This document shows positions 21,502 through 28,930 of a stretch of 32,278 nt of DNA, piece after piece. The notes under the pieces were generated by a model. The model was not told the origin of the DNA. It made no database searches and saw only the letters and a program-made list of their open reading frames with translations. The DNA comes from Actinomycetota bacterium (GTDB lineage Bacteria > Actinomycetota > Thermoleophilia > Gaiellales > Gaiellaceae), in NCBI GenBank assembly GCA_019236545.1, contig JAFAIV010000343.1, positions 1-32,278 of the forward strand. Reading direction: 5' to 3'. The position numbers and the translations under genes were made by a program. Within the stretch, counting starts at the first letter, position 1; the number at the start of each line of letters is the position of its first letter.

Positions 21502-23021
21502 TCTCGACCTGGGACAAGACCGGCCTCGACGAGTTCGCGCGCGGGCTGGCCGACCTCGGCTTCGAGCTCGTCGCCTCCGGCAAGACGGCAGCGTTCCTCG
21601 AGGAGCTCGGCCTCGAGGTCGAGCACGTCGACGCGCTGACCGAGTCGCCGGAGATGCTGGGGGGCCGCGTGAAGACGCTCCACCCGCGCGTCCACGCCGG
21701 CATCCTCGCCCGCCGCGACGACCCCGGCGACCTCGCGACCCTCGAGGAGCACCGGATCGAGCCGTTCGACATCGTCTGCGTCAACCTCTACCCCTTCGAG
21801 CAGGTCGCGGCCCAGCGCGGCGTGAGCGAGGCGGAGGCGGTCGAGATGATCGACGTCGGCGGCCCGTCGATGCTGCGCGGCGCGGCGAAGAACTTCGCGC
21901 ACGTCGCCGCGGTCTGCCGGCCGGACCAGTACGGCTTCGTCCTCGACGAGTTGCGGGCGAGCGGCGAGCTGTCTCTCGAGACGCGGCGTGAGCTCGCGGC
22001 GGAGGCGTTCGCGACCACCGCCGCGTACGAGGCGGCGATCGCGAACTGGTTCGGCGGCCGCGAGAGCTTCCCGGAGACCATCGTGGTGCCGCTGACGAAG
22101 GTGCTCGACCTGTCGTACGGCGAGAACCCGCACCAGCGCGCCGCGTACTACCGCGAGCGCGGCCTGCGCCGGCACCTGCTCTCGCGGGTCGAGCAGATCC
22201 ACGGCAAGGACCTCTCGTTCAACAACCTCAACGACCTCTCGGGCGCGCGGCTGCTCGTGCGCGAGTTCCAGCTCCCGGCGTGCGTGATCGTCAAGCACGC
22301 GAACCCGTGCGGCGTCGCGGTCGGCGCCACGCTCGAGGAGGCGTACGACAAGGCGCTGGCATCCGACCCCACCTCGGCCTACGGCGGCGTCGTCGTCCTC
22401 AACCGCGAGGTCGAGGCGCCGCTGGGGGAGAAGCTTGCGGAGCAGTTCGTCGAGGTGCTGTTCGCGCCCGGCTACGCCGACGAGGCGCTGAAGGCGTTGC
22501 GGCGCAAGCAGAACACGCGCATCCTCGTGGACGGAGAGCGGCGCCGCGACGAGCCGGGCGAGCGCCACTACAAGCGAGTGATCGGCGGCATGCTCGTCCA
22601 GGACTCCGACTCCGACATCGAGGACCGCGAGGGCTGGGAGGTCGTCACCGGCAAGCCGACGGAGGCGCAATGGGGCGACCTCGTCTTCGCGTGGCGCGTC
22701 TGCAAGCACGTCGCCTCGAACGCGATCGTCCTCGTCAAGGACCTCGCGACGATCGGGATCGGCGCCGGCCAGATGAGCCGCGTCGACGCGGTGCGGATCG
22801 CCGTCGAGAAGGCGGCGGAGTTCGGACACGACGTCCACGGCGCGGCGCTCGCGTCGGACGCGTTCTTCCCGTTCCCCGACGGCCCCCGGATCGCGCTCGA
22901 CGCGGGCGCCACCTCGATCGTCCAGCCGGGCGGCTCGAAGCGCGACGACGAGGTCGTCGCGGCGGTCGCGGAGGCGGGCGCGGCCATGGTCTTCACCGGA
23001 CGGCGCCACTTCCGTCACTAG
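21489..23021 (+). CDS. purH: bifunctional AICAR transformylase / IMP cyclohydrolase (CTG start)
   Basis: Final two steps to IMP: formylation of AICAR, then ring closure. The 510 residues match the usual length. The N-terminal MGS-like cyclohydrolase domain runs to about 190 (RALISTWDKTG, PEMLGGRVKTLHPRVHAGIL) and the AICARFT domain follows (GENPHQRAAYYRE, KHANPCGVAVG, DPTSAYGGVVVLN, GIGAGQMSRVDAV, SDAFFPFPDG). The conserved N-terminus begins at L-R-A-L-I-S. The codon there is CTG, and between the in-frame TAG upstream and the ATG at residue 56 there is no ATG, GTG or TTG. GAGGG sits 4 nt before. The start lies inside purN, so coupling to purN translation is likely. Within the cyclohydrolase domain the usual TGGT is SGKT. 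Confidence 0.92.
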   Translation: MRALISTWDKTGLDEFARGLADLGFELVASGKTAAFLEELGLEVEHVDALTESPEMLGGRVKTLHPRVHAGILARRDDPGDLATLEEHRIEPFDIVCVNLYPFEQVAAQRGVSEAEAVEMIDVGGPSMLRGAAKNFAHVAAVCRPDQYGFVLDELRASGELSLETRRELAAEAFATTAAYEAAIANWFGGRESFPETIVVPLTKVLDLSYGENPHQRAAYYRERGLRRHLLSRVEQIHGKDLSFNNLNDLSGARLLVREFQLPACVIVKHANPCGVAVGATLEEAYDKALASDPTSAYGGVVVLNREVEAPLGEKLAEQFVEVLFAPGYADEALKALRRKQNTRILVDGERRRDEPGERHYKRVIGGMLVQDSDSDIEDREGWEVVTGKPTEAQWGDLVFAWRVCKHVASNAIVLVKDLATIGIGAGQMSRVDAVRIAVEKAAEFGHDVHGAALASDAFFPFPDGPRIALDAGATSIVQPGGSKRDDEVVAAVAEAGAAMVFTGRRHFRH

Positions 23022-23041
23022 CTCGCCCTAGGAAATAGCCG

Positions 23042-23083
23042 CCTCCTCTGGCACGTTGCAGACGGCAGAGCTACCGGAGGAGG
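23042..23083 (+). promoter_or_regulatory. leader hairpin that can mask the exporter's Shine-Dalgarno
   Basis: CCTCCTCTGG (23042-23051) can pair with CCGGAGGAGG (23074-23083) over 10 bp with one G-U pair and a 22-nt loop. The 3' arm is the purine-rich ribosome site 8 nt before the TTG start of the exporter gene. Pairing would block initiation. A trigger (drug-stalled ribosome, ligand or protein) is not visible. Confidence 0.4.
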
Positions 23084-23091
23084 AGAGAAAG

Positions 23092-24522
23092 TTGGCCGCA
23101 CCCGACCCTCGGCGCTGGCAGGCGCTCGCGCTCGTCTGCGTCGCGTTCTTCATGACGATCCTCGACGTCTCGATCGTCAACGTCGCACTTCCGTCCATCA
23201 AGAACTCGCTCCACGTGAGCGACTCGAGCCTGCAGTGGATCCTCGTCGCCTACACGATCACGTTCGGCGGCTTCCTGCTGCTCGGCGGCCGCGCGGCCGA
23301 CCTTCTCGGGCGCAGGCTGATCTTCATGGTCGGCGTCGCGCTCTTCTCGGCGGCGTCGCTCGTCTGCGGGCTCGCGGGCTCGATCGGCGTCCTGATCGCC
23401 GCCCGCACCGTCCAGGGCCTCGGCGCGGCGATCGTGTCGCCGGCGACCCTCTCGATCATCACGACCACCTTCGAGGAGGGCGCCGAGCGGAACAAGGCGC
23501 TCGGCATCTGGGGCGCCATGGGCGGCAGCGGCGCCGCCGCGGGCGTCCTCTTCGGCGGCATCCTCACGAAGTACGCCGGTTGGGAGTGGATCTTCTTCGT
23601 GAACGTCCCCGTCGGCGCCCTCGTGCTCGCTCTGACCCGCTCGATCGTCCGCGAGAGCAAGGTCGAGGGCGAGCGCAGCTTCGACGTCGCCGGCGCGGTG
23701 ACCGTCACGGCCGGGCTCGCGCTCCTCGTCTACGCGATCTCGAAGGCGCCGGACGTCGGCTGGGGCAGCGGTCGGACGATCGGCGAGCTCGTCGGGGCGG
23801 GAGCGCTGCTGGCGGCGTTCGCCGCCGTCGAGAGCCGCGCGAAGGCGCCGATGGTGCCGTTCTCGATCTTCCGGACGAAGACGCTCGCCGGGTCGAACGC
23901 CGCCGGGTTCCTGCTCGGCGCCGTCGTCTACGCGAACTTCTTCATCCTGACGCTGTACGTCCAGCAGGTGCTCGGCTACTCGGCGCTGAAGACCGGGCTG
24001 ACGTTCCTCGCGACGGCGGGCACCGTGATCCCGGTCGCGGGCCTCTCGCAGGCGCTCGTGACGCGGATCGGCGTGAGGCCGGTGATGACGCTCGGGCTCG
24101 CGCTGATCACGGCGGGGATGTTCTGGTACGCGCAGATCCCGGTGCACGGCGCGTTCGCCGGCGACCTGCTCCCGGGCTACCTGCTCGTCGGGATCGGCAT
24201 GGCGTTCGCGTTCATCCCGGTGTCGATCGGCGCCCTCGCGGGCGTCGCGCCGCACGAGGCGGGGCTGGCGTCCGGGATCATCAACACGTCGCAGCAGATC
24301 GGCGGCGCGCTCGGCGTCGCGATCGCCTCGACGGTCGCGTTCACCCACGTCAAGCACCTGCTCCAGGCGGGCCACTCGCAGCCGTTCGCGCTGACGAGCG
24401 GCTTCTCGCTCGCCTTCTGGGTGCTCGGCGGGATCGCGGTGGCCTCGGTCGTCGCCGCGTTCGGCCTCGTCCGGTCCAGCGAGGTCGTGGTCGAGGCCGA
24501 CGCGGTGACGGCGATCGCCTAG
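23092..24522 (+). CDS. DHA2-family MFS exporter (14 TM, EmrB/QacA type)
   Basis: Proton-driven multidrug or metabolite exporter of 476 residues. Features of the family: a first helix with LDVSIVNVALPSI, motif A in the loop after helix 2 (GGRAADLLGRR), the RTVQGLGAA segment of helix 4, and motif C-like GGSGAAAGVLFGG in helix 5. Hydrophobic segments extend to about residue 460, consistent with 14 helices. I start at TTG 23092, because a strong GGAGG (23079-23083) lies 8 nt before it. An upstream in-frame TTG at 23056 has no ribosome site and adds only a charged leader. It follows purH by 70 bp, in which the leader hairpin lies. Substrate unknown. The stop is 6 bp from the convergent gene. Confidence 0.9.
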   Translation: MAAPDPRRWQALALVCVAFFMTILDVSIVNVALPSIKNSLHVSDSSLQWILVAYTITFGGFLLLGGRAADLLGRRLIFMVGVALFSAASLVCGLAGSIGVLIAARTVQGLGAAIVSPATLSIITTTFEEGAERNKALGIWGAMGGSGAAAGVLFGGILTKYAGWEWIFFVNVPVGALVLALTRSIVRESKVEGERSFDVAGAVTVTAGLALLVYAISKAPDVGWGSGRTIGELVGAGALLAAFAAVESRAKAPMVPFSIFRTKTLAGSNAAGFLLGAVVYANFFILTLYVQQVLGYSALKTGLTFLATAGTVIPVAGLSQALVTRIGVRPVMTLGLALITAGMFWYAQIPVHGAFAGDLLPGYLLVGIGMAFAFIPVSIGALAGVAPHEAGLASGIINTSQQIGGALGVAIASTVAFTHVKHLLQAGHSQPFALTSGFSLAFWVLGGIAVASVVAAFGLVRSSEVVVEADAVTAIA

Positions 24523-24528
24523 GCGCAA

Positions 24529-25077
24529 CTAGAGCCGGCCAGGCGGGGCGAAGCGGTAGAAGTGCGGACCGAGCCCCGCCTGGCTGATGGCGAAGAGGAG
24601 CCCGAGCGTGTCCTCGACCATGCGGGCCTTGTCGAGGCCGCCGACGTAGACGGGGTCGTACCCGGCGTCACGGCTGAGCTGCTCCGCGACCTCGCGCGCC
24701 TCGTCCTCCGCCGCGAAGAGGTTCGACGGCCGTTCCCGCTGGCTGTCGATCTGGTCGTAGACCGCGGCGAAGTTGAGGTTGAACGCCTTCGCGACCGGGC
24801 CGCCGACGACGGACTTCACCTCGTGCGCGAGCGACTCGAAGCTCTCGTCGCGCCCGCGGAACCCGTTCGTCGCGTCGATCGTGACCTTCCCCTCGATCCC
24901 GCTGACCTTCCCGAGCGCCTCCTTGATGTCCCCCGACGGCACCGCGACGAGGAGGACGTCCGCATCGGACGCGTCCCCTCCGTCCCGGCCCAGCTCCTGC
25001 ACCTGATGCCCGGCGGCGCGCCAGCGCTCGGCCAGCCCGCCGCCCACGTTTCCCCTGCCGATCACGGTGATGTTCAT
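24529..25077 (-). CDS. NADP-binding F420-reductase-like oxidoreductase
   Basis: A single Rossmann-domain protein of 182 residues related to the NADPH:F420 oxidoreductase / ProC-like family. The dinucleotide motif GRGNVG is at 7-12. Further landmarks are DADVLLVAVPSGDIKEAL, KVTIDATNGF, and VAKAFNLNFAAVYDQ, the segment around the active site. The C-terminal part (GLDKARMVEDTLGLLFAIS) contains the helix that packs on the cofactor. It is shorter than F420-dependent NADP reductases (about 210), and the true hydride acceptor is not certain. The ATG has GGAGG 5 nt upstream (25087-25083), a clear Shine-Dalgarno. It is divergent from cystathionine beta-synthase with a 43-bp gap. Confidence 0.8.
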   Translation of the reverse strand: MNITVIGRGNVGGGLAERWRAAGHQVQELGRDGGDASDADVLLVAVPSGDIKEALGKVSGIEGKVTIDATNGFRGRDESFESLAHEVKSVVGGPVAKAFNLNFAAVYDQIDSQRERPSNLFAAEDEAREVAEQLSRDAGYDPVYVGGLDKARMVEDTLGLLFAISQAGLGPHFYRFAPPGRL

Positions 25078-25104
25078 GAGTGCCTCCAACGACGGCTCGT
25101 CCAC

Positions 25105-25110
25105 TACGCT
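25105..25110 (+). promoter_or_regulatory. -10-like TACGCT of the cystathionine beta-synthase gene
   Basis: TACGCT with 10 bases to the ATG and no Shine-Dalgarno. It is the longest spacing in the series of such elements, compatible with a leader of only a few nucleotides. Confidence 0.4.
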
Positions 25111-25120
25111 TCCCGGCGCG

Positions 25121-26512
25121 ATGGCGCGTGAGTACCCGACCGTCCTCGACCTCGTCGGGGGCACGCCGATCGTCCGCCTCGACAGGATGTCCCCTCCGGG
25201 CGGCGCCCGCATCCTCGCGAAGCTCGAGTATCTGAACCCGGGCGGGTCCGTGAAGGACAGGATCGGCCTCGCGATGATCGAGGCGGCCGAGCGGGACGGC
25301 CTGCTCAAGCCGGGCGGGACGATCGTCGAGCCGACCTCCGGCAACACCGGCGTCGGGCTCGCAATCGCGGCGGCGCAAAAGGGCTACCGCTGCATCTTCG
25401 TCATGCCCGACAAGATGAGCCAGGAGAAGATCTCGATGCTGCGCGCCTACGGCGCCGAGGTCGTGATCACGCCGACCGCCGTCGACCACGAGTCGCCGGA
25501 GTCGTACTACTCCGTCTCGTCGCGCCTCGCCGAGGAGATCCCGGGCGGCTTCAAGCCCGACCAGTACTCGAACATGGCGAACCCGACGGCGCATTACGAG
25601 CGCACCGCGCCGGAGCTCTGGGAGCAGACCGGCGGCGAGCTCGACGCGATCGTCATCTCCGTCGGCACCGGCGGGACGATCTCCGGCGTCGGCAAGTGGT
25701 GGCACGAGCGCAAGCCGGAGACGCTGATCGTCGGCGTCGACCCGGAGGGCTCGATCTACACCGCGACCGACGAGTCGCAGCTCCACCCGTACCTCGTCGA
25801 GGGCATCGGCAAGGACATGTGGCCGGACACGATCGACCTCACCGTCGTCGACGAGTGGATCCAGGTGAGCGACCGCGACTCGTTCCTCACGGCGCGGAAG
25901 CTCGCGCGCGATGAGGGCATCCTCGCCGGCGGCTCGGCCGGGTCGACGCTGTGGGCGGCCGCGAACGTCGCGGAGCGCCTCGGCGCCGGGAAGACGGTGC
26001 TCGCCTTCATCCCCGACTCCGGCCGCTCCTACATGTCGAAGTTCTACGACGACAACTGGATGCTCGAGCACGGCTTCGTCGAGCGCGCCGCGCCTCTGCC
26101 GACGGTCGGCGAGGTGCTGCGGGCGAAGCATGGCGGCGAGATGCCGGAGCTCGTCACGATCGCCGCGCATCAGAAGGTCGGCGCCGGGATCGACGTCATG
26201 CAGCGCTACGGGATCTCGCAGCTCCCGGTCGTCCGCGACGGGGAGGCCGCGGAGTCGCTCGCGGACGTGATCGGCTCGCTGCAGGACCGGGCGCTCCTCG
26301 AGCGCGTCTTCGCGAACCCGGACGCGATCCACGAGGACGTCGCGTCCGCGATGCAGCCGCCGCTCCCGGCGGTCGAGACGTCGGCGACGCTGGACGACGT
26401 CTTCGCGACGGTGAAGGGCGGCGCGAACGCCGTGGTCGTCGCGCAGGAAGGGAAGCCGATCGGCGTGCTGACGCGCTCCGACCTGCTCGAGTTCCTGGCG
26501 CACCGGCGCTAG
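25121..26512 (+). CDS. cbs: cystathionine beta-synthase with CBS-domain pair
   Basis: PLP enzyme joining serine (or O-acetylserine) with homocysteine to give cystathionine. The 463 residues hold a fold-type II catalytic domain, then two CBS motifs (about 340-463). Lys45 in GGSVKDR is the PLP lysine, SGNTG (73-77) binds the substrate carboxylate and VGTGGTISG the PLP phosphate. The C-terminal Bateman module (KVGAGIDVMQRYGISQLPVV, GKPIGVLTRSDLLEFL) could bind SAM or an adenosine nucleotide as a regulator. Cysteine synthases lack this module. Start at ATG 25121, before which lies TACGCT. The stop shares CTAG with the convergent LON-domain gene. With the cystathionine enzyme at 31040 it suggests reverse transsulfuration. 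Confidence 0.9.
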   Translation: MAREYPTVLDLVGGTPIVRLDRMSPPGGARILAKLEYLNPGGSVKDRIGLAMIEAAERDGLLKPGGTIVEPTSGNTGVGLAIAAAQKGYRCIFVMPDKMSQEKISMLRAYGAEVVITPTAVDHESPESYYSVSSRLAEEIPGGFKPDQYSNMANPTAHYERTAPELWEQTGGELDAIVISVGTGGTISGVGKWWHERKPETLIVGVDPEGSIYTATDESQLHPYLVEGIGKDMWPDTIDLTVVDEWIQVSDRDSFLTARKLARDEGILAGGSAGSTLWAAANVAERLGAGKTVLAFIPDSGRSYMSKFYDDNWMLEHGFVERAAPLPTVGEVLRAKHGGEMPELVTIAAHQKVGAGIDVMQRYGISQLPVVRDGEAAESLADVIGSLQDRALLERVFANPDAIHEDVASAMQPPLPAVETSATLDDVFATVKGGANAVVVAQEGKPIGVLTRSDLLEFLAHRR

Positions 26513-27120
26513 GGCAGGCGCGAGCCGTTCTTCTTGGCGTGCTCGCCGAGGCGGCGGGCGGCGAGGATCGCCTCGCGGGCGCCGTCGAGCAGGGCGCGGA
26601 GCTTGCCCAGGCGCTCCGGCTCCGAGCGGCTCTCGAGGAGCTCCTGCTTCGCGTCCGCAGCGATCTCGACCCGCGCCGCGACGTGGAACGACAACGACGG
26701 CAGATCGGGCTCGGGCACCTCGGCCTCGGCGCCCGCGGCCATCGCGAGGGCGCGGAACGCCTCCGTCACGCGCTCGGCCGCGTCCTCGTCCGGCTCGACG
26801 CCGGGGTCGTCCTCGAGCGGCTCGACCTGTGCCGTCATGAACGACCTGCCGCGCGTCAGGCGCTCGACCTTGAACCGGGCGCCGCCCTCGACGAGGACGT
26901 TCAGCCGCCCGTCGTCGAAGCGGTCGAGCACCTCGGCGACCCGCGCGCGCGTGCCCGCGTCGCGCACGCCGTCCTCGTCGGCGTAGACCAGCCCGAACTC
27001 GCCGCCCGAGTCGAGGCACTCGCCGATCAGCTCCTTGTAGCGGTCTTCGAAGATGTGGAGCGGCACGACCTCGGTCGGCAGCAGCACGATCCCGAGCGGG
27101 AAGAGGCCGATCTCGTCCAC
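26509..27120 (-). CDS. LON N-terminal substrate-binding-domain protein (no protease domain)
   Basis: A stand-alone LON_substr_bdg (PUA-like) protein of 203 residues. The family start is typical: DEIGLFPLGIVLLPTEVVPL then HIFEDRYKELIGECL, followed by GARFKVERLTRGRSF and a helical C-terminal half. The AAA+ and Ser-Lys protease domains of Lon are absent. Such short proteins are common, and their role (peptide or degron binding) is poorly known. The GTG start at 27120 is supported by TACCCT 7 nt upstream and by the conserved N-terminus. The frame stays open further upstream into bolA antisense, but that stretch is not LON-like. Divergent from bolA with a 24-bp gap. Confidence 0.85.
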   Translation of the reverse strand: MDEIGLFPLGIVLLPTEVVPLHIFEDRYKELIGECLDSGGEFGLVYADEDGVRDAGTRARVAEVLDRFDDGRLNVLVEGGARFKVERLTRGRSFMTAQVEPLEDDPGVEPDEDAAERVTEAFRALAMAAGAEAEVPEPDLPSLSFHVAARVEIAADAKQELLESRSEPERLGKLRALLDGAREAILAARRLGEHAKKNGSRLP

Positions 27121-27127
27121 ATCCCGG

Positions 27128-27137
27128 AGGGTACGCT
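27128..27137. promoter_or_regulatory. overlapping divergent -10 elements (AGGGTACGCT)
   Basis: On the plus strand TACGCT (27132-27137) lies 7 nt before the bolA GTG. On the minus strand TACCCT (27133-27128) lies 7 nt before the GTG of the LON-domain gene. The two hexamers share the central TA. The whole region between the start codons is only 24 bp, so both messages would be leaderless or nearly so. Confidence 0.5.
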
Positions 27138-27144
27138 GAGGACC

Positions 27145-27378
27145 GTGGCCGCCGAGAGACTCGAAGCCCTGCTGCGCGACGCGTTCCCGGACGCGGACGA
27201 GCTGCACGTCGAGGACCGAACCGGCGGCGGCGACCACTTCCAGGTGACCGTGGCGAGCCCGCGCTTCGCCGGGTTGTCGCTGCTCGACCAGCACCGCCTC
27301 GTCAACGAGGCGCTGGCCGAGCCGCTCCGCGACGGCACCATCCACGAGCTTCGGATCAAGACAAAGGGGACGACGTGA
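27145..27378 (+). CDS. bolA: BolA/IbaG-family protein
   Basis: Small KH-like protein of 77 residues that partners monothiol glutaredoxins in [2Fe-2S] cluster handling. The family signature is intact: GGGDHFQVTV, FAGLSLLDQHRLVNEAL. His31 and His50 are the likely cluster-ligand candidates. GTG at 27145 is 7 nt after TACGCT. The stop overlaps the glutaredoxin start as GTGA, so the two partners are made together. Confidence 0.9.
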   Translation: MAAERLEALLRDAFPDADELHVEDRTGGGDHFQVTVASPRFAGLSLLDQHRLVNEALAEPLRDGTIHELRIKTKGTT

Positions 27379-27752
27379 GCGAGCTGAGCGACCGCATCAA
27401 GGACGTGATCGACAACGAGCCGGTGGCGCTCTTCATGAAGGGCACGCCGCAGTTCGTGATGTGCGGCAACAGCGGCCGCGCGCTGGAGGCGCTGCGCCAG
27501 GCCGGCGCGCCCGTGACCGCCGTCGACATCCTCCCCGACCCGTCGATCCGCCAGGAGCTCTCGGCGCTCTCCGGCTGGCCGACGATCCCGCAGGTCTTCG
27601 TCAACGGCGAGCTGATCGGCGGCGCCGACATCACGCAGGAGCTGGCCGAGTCCGGCGAGCTCGAGCGCGTCCTCGCCGAGAAGCTCGGCGACGGCTACCG
27701 CGACGCCGCCGAGGAGCGCGTCGTCGACGTGCTCAGCGGGACTCGCGCGTAG
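27375..27752 (+). CDS. grxD: monothiol glutaredoxin, Grx4/GrxD family (CGNS active site)
   Basis: Iron-sulfur cluster carrier of 125 residues. The Grx4-type fold is clear: VALFMKGTPQ (Lys22), active site Cys30-Gly-Asn-Ser, WPTIPQVFVNGELIGGAD with the cis-Pro and GG motif. Most members have CGFS; here Phe is replaced by Asn. A C-terminal tail of about 20 residues (KLGDGYRDAAEERVVDVLSG) extends past the domain. It is translationally coupled to bolA. Its TAG directly abuts the stop of the convergent cytochrome gene (TAGCTA). Confidence 0.9.
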   Translation: MSELSDRIKDVIDNEPVALFMKGTPQFVMCGNSGRALEALRQAGAPVTAVDILPDPSIRQELSALSGWPTIPQVFVNGELIGGADITQELAESGELERVLAEKLGDGYRDAAEERVVDVLSGTRA

Positions 27753-28298
27753 CTACTTCGCGCCGCTCGCGACGAAGGCGACCAGGTCGGCGAGCTGCGT
27801 CTTCGAGAGCGACGACTTGAAGGTCTGCGGCATCACGCCCTTGGGATAACCGGGCGAGATGTAGGCGTTCGGGTCGGTGATCGACTGCGAGATGAACGCC
27901 GTCAGCGCCATGTTGTCCTTCTTCGCGTCGGCGCTGACCTTGGTGTCGAGGTCGGGCCCGACGGTGCCGGACGAGCCGGCGGGCTTGAACGTGTGGCAGG
28001 CGCCGCAGCCGTTGGCGGCGAAGACGGCCTTGCCGGCGGCGGCGTTCCCGCCGGCGGCCTGCGCGGCGGCGGTGGTCGTCTTCGGCGCGGCGGCGGCCGT
28101 CGTGGTCGGCGTCGAGGTCGACGCGGCGGGCGGCGCCGAGACGGTGACCGTCTTCGTCCCGCTCGACTTGCCGAGCGAGGTGTAGTGCCCGATCGCCCAG
28201 CCGGCGAAGCCCACGGGGAAGAGGAGCGCCGCGAACAGCACCCAGACGGCGATCTCGCCGAACGAGGTGTACGGATTCCGACGTCTCCGACGCGCCAC
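27753..28298 (-). CDS. membrane-anchored cytochrome c, 181 aa
   Basis: Electron carrier on the outer face of the membrane. A basic N-terminus (MARRRRRNP) is followed by one transmembrane anchor (about 16-38, IAVWVLFAALLFPVGFAGWA). An Ala/Thr/Pro-rich linker runs from about 50 to 85. The heme domain has CGACH (98-102) and the axial Met156 in GVMPQTF. One heme is predicted. The cytochrome could feed a terminal oxidase or take electrons from a dehydrogenase; none is adjacent. The GTG start gives a sensible positive-inside N-terminus and has TAGATT 8 nt upstream. It follows the methyltransferase gene by 11 bp, but the -10-like element overlaps that gene's stop, so it may have its own promoter. 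Confidence 0.88.
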   Translation of the reverse strand: MARRRRRNPYTSFGEIAVWVLFAALLFPVGFAGWAIGHYTSLGKSSGTKTVTVSAPPAASTSTPTTTAAAAPKTTTAAAQAAGGNAAAGKAVFAANGCGACHTFKPAGSSGTVGPDLDTKVSADAKKDNMALTAFISQSITDPNAYISPGYPKGVMPQTFKSSLSKTQLADLVAFVASGAK

Positions 28299-28306
28299 CG
28301 CGCGAG

Positions 28307-28312
28307 AATCTA
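28307..28312 (-). promoter_or_regulatory. -10-like TAGATT of the cytochrome c gene
   Basis: Minus-strand TAGATT, 8 nt before the GTG. Its TAG is also the stop codon of the upstream methyltransferase gene, the same arrangement as at 31028. Confidence 0.45.
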
Positions 28313-28930
28313 TCTGTCCCGACGGACGCCTGCGAAGTGCCAGCCGATGGCGTTGAACGCGCCGGCCTCGACGAGCGTCCGCTCGAGCTGCTCGCTCGAC
28401 GGCCCGCCGAGCCAGCGGTAGAGGTACGGCTCCCAGTCGAGGCGGCGCTCGCTGTAGACGTCGCGGAGCGTGTCGAGGACGAGCCAGTGCGGGTGGAGGT
28501 CCGGGTGGCGCGACCACCACTCGTCGATCGAGCGCGGTCCGGGCGGCTCGGCTCCCGTGGCGCGCAGCATCCGGTGCTGGCCCTCGTACCACTGCTGCGC
28601 CGCCGGGTCGATCAGGTCCCAGGCGAACTCGTCCACGAGCAGGAGGGGCGCGAAGCGCGCGAGGATCTCGACGCCGCGCCCGAGCGGGCGGACGTGATGG
28701 AGCACGCGTCCCGCGACGACCGCGTCGAACTCGCCCTCCGGCTCGTAGTCCTGGAAGCGCGCCTGGACGAACCGCTCGCCCTCGGGCGCCTCGGGGTCGA
28801 CGCCGATCGCGTCGTAGCCCTCGGCGACGAGCTCCTCGACGAGGCCGCCCTCGCGCCCGCAGCCGATCTCCAGCACCCGACCCGGGGCGGGCGGCAACTG
28901 GTTCAGTACGAAGTCGATGAAGGCGGCCAC
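28310..28930 (-). CDS. class I SAM-dependent methyltransferase, 206 aa
   Basis: Rossmann methyltransferase with motif I VLEIGCGREGG (19-29), acidic residue after strand 2 (AIGVDPEAPEG), and FDAVVAGRVLHHV as the post-II block typical of Methyltransf_11. The C-terminal half (EWWSRHPDLHPHW, LDWEPYLYRWLGG) is aromatic-rich and would shape the substrate pocket. Substrate unknown. The GTG start at 28930 has GAGAGG some 9 nt upstream, a moderate ribosome site. The first 14 bp overlap the divergent YcaQ-like gene. Co-directional with the cytochrome gene downstream. Confidence 0.82.
   Translation of the reverse strand: MAAFIDFVLNQLPPAPGRVLEIGCGREGGLVEELVAEGYDAIGVDPEAPEGERFVQARFQDYEPEGEFDAVVAGRVLHHVRPLGRGVEILARFAPLLLVDEFAWDLIDPAAQQWYEGQHRMLRATGAEPPGPRSIDEWWSRHPDLHPHWLVLDTLRDVYSERRLDWEPYLYRWLGGPSSEQLERTLVEAGAFNAIGWHFAGVRRDR

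Noticed and set aside
27121..27345. Extended N-terminus of the LON-domain protein antisense to bolA
   Set aside because: The extra residues do not belong to the LON fold. The GTG at 27120 has a -10-like element at the right distance.
28001..28020. Second heme motif or signal peptidase site in the cytochrome gene
   Set aside because: Only one CxxCH exists, and the N-terminal hydrophobic segment lacks a cleavage motif, so a single-heme anchored form is the simplest reading.
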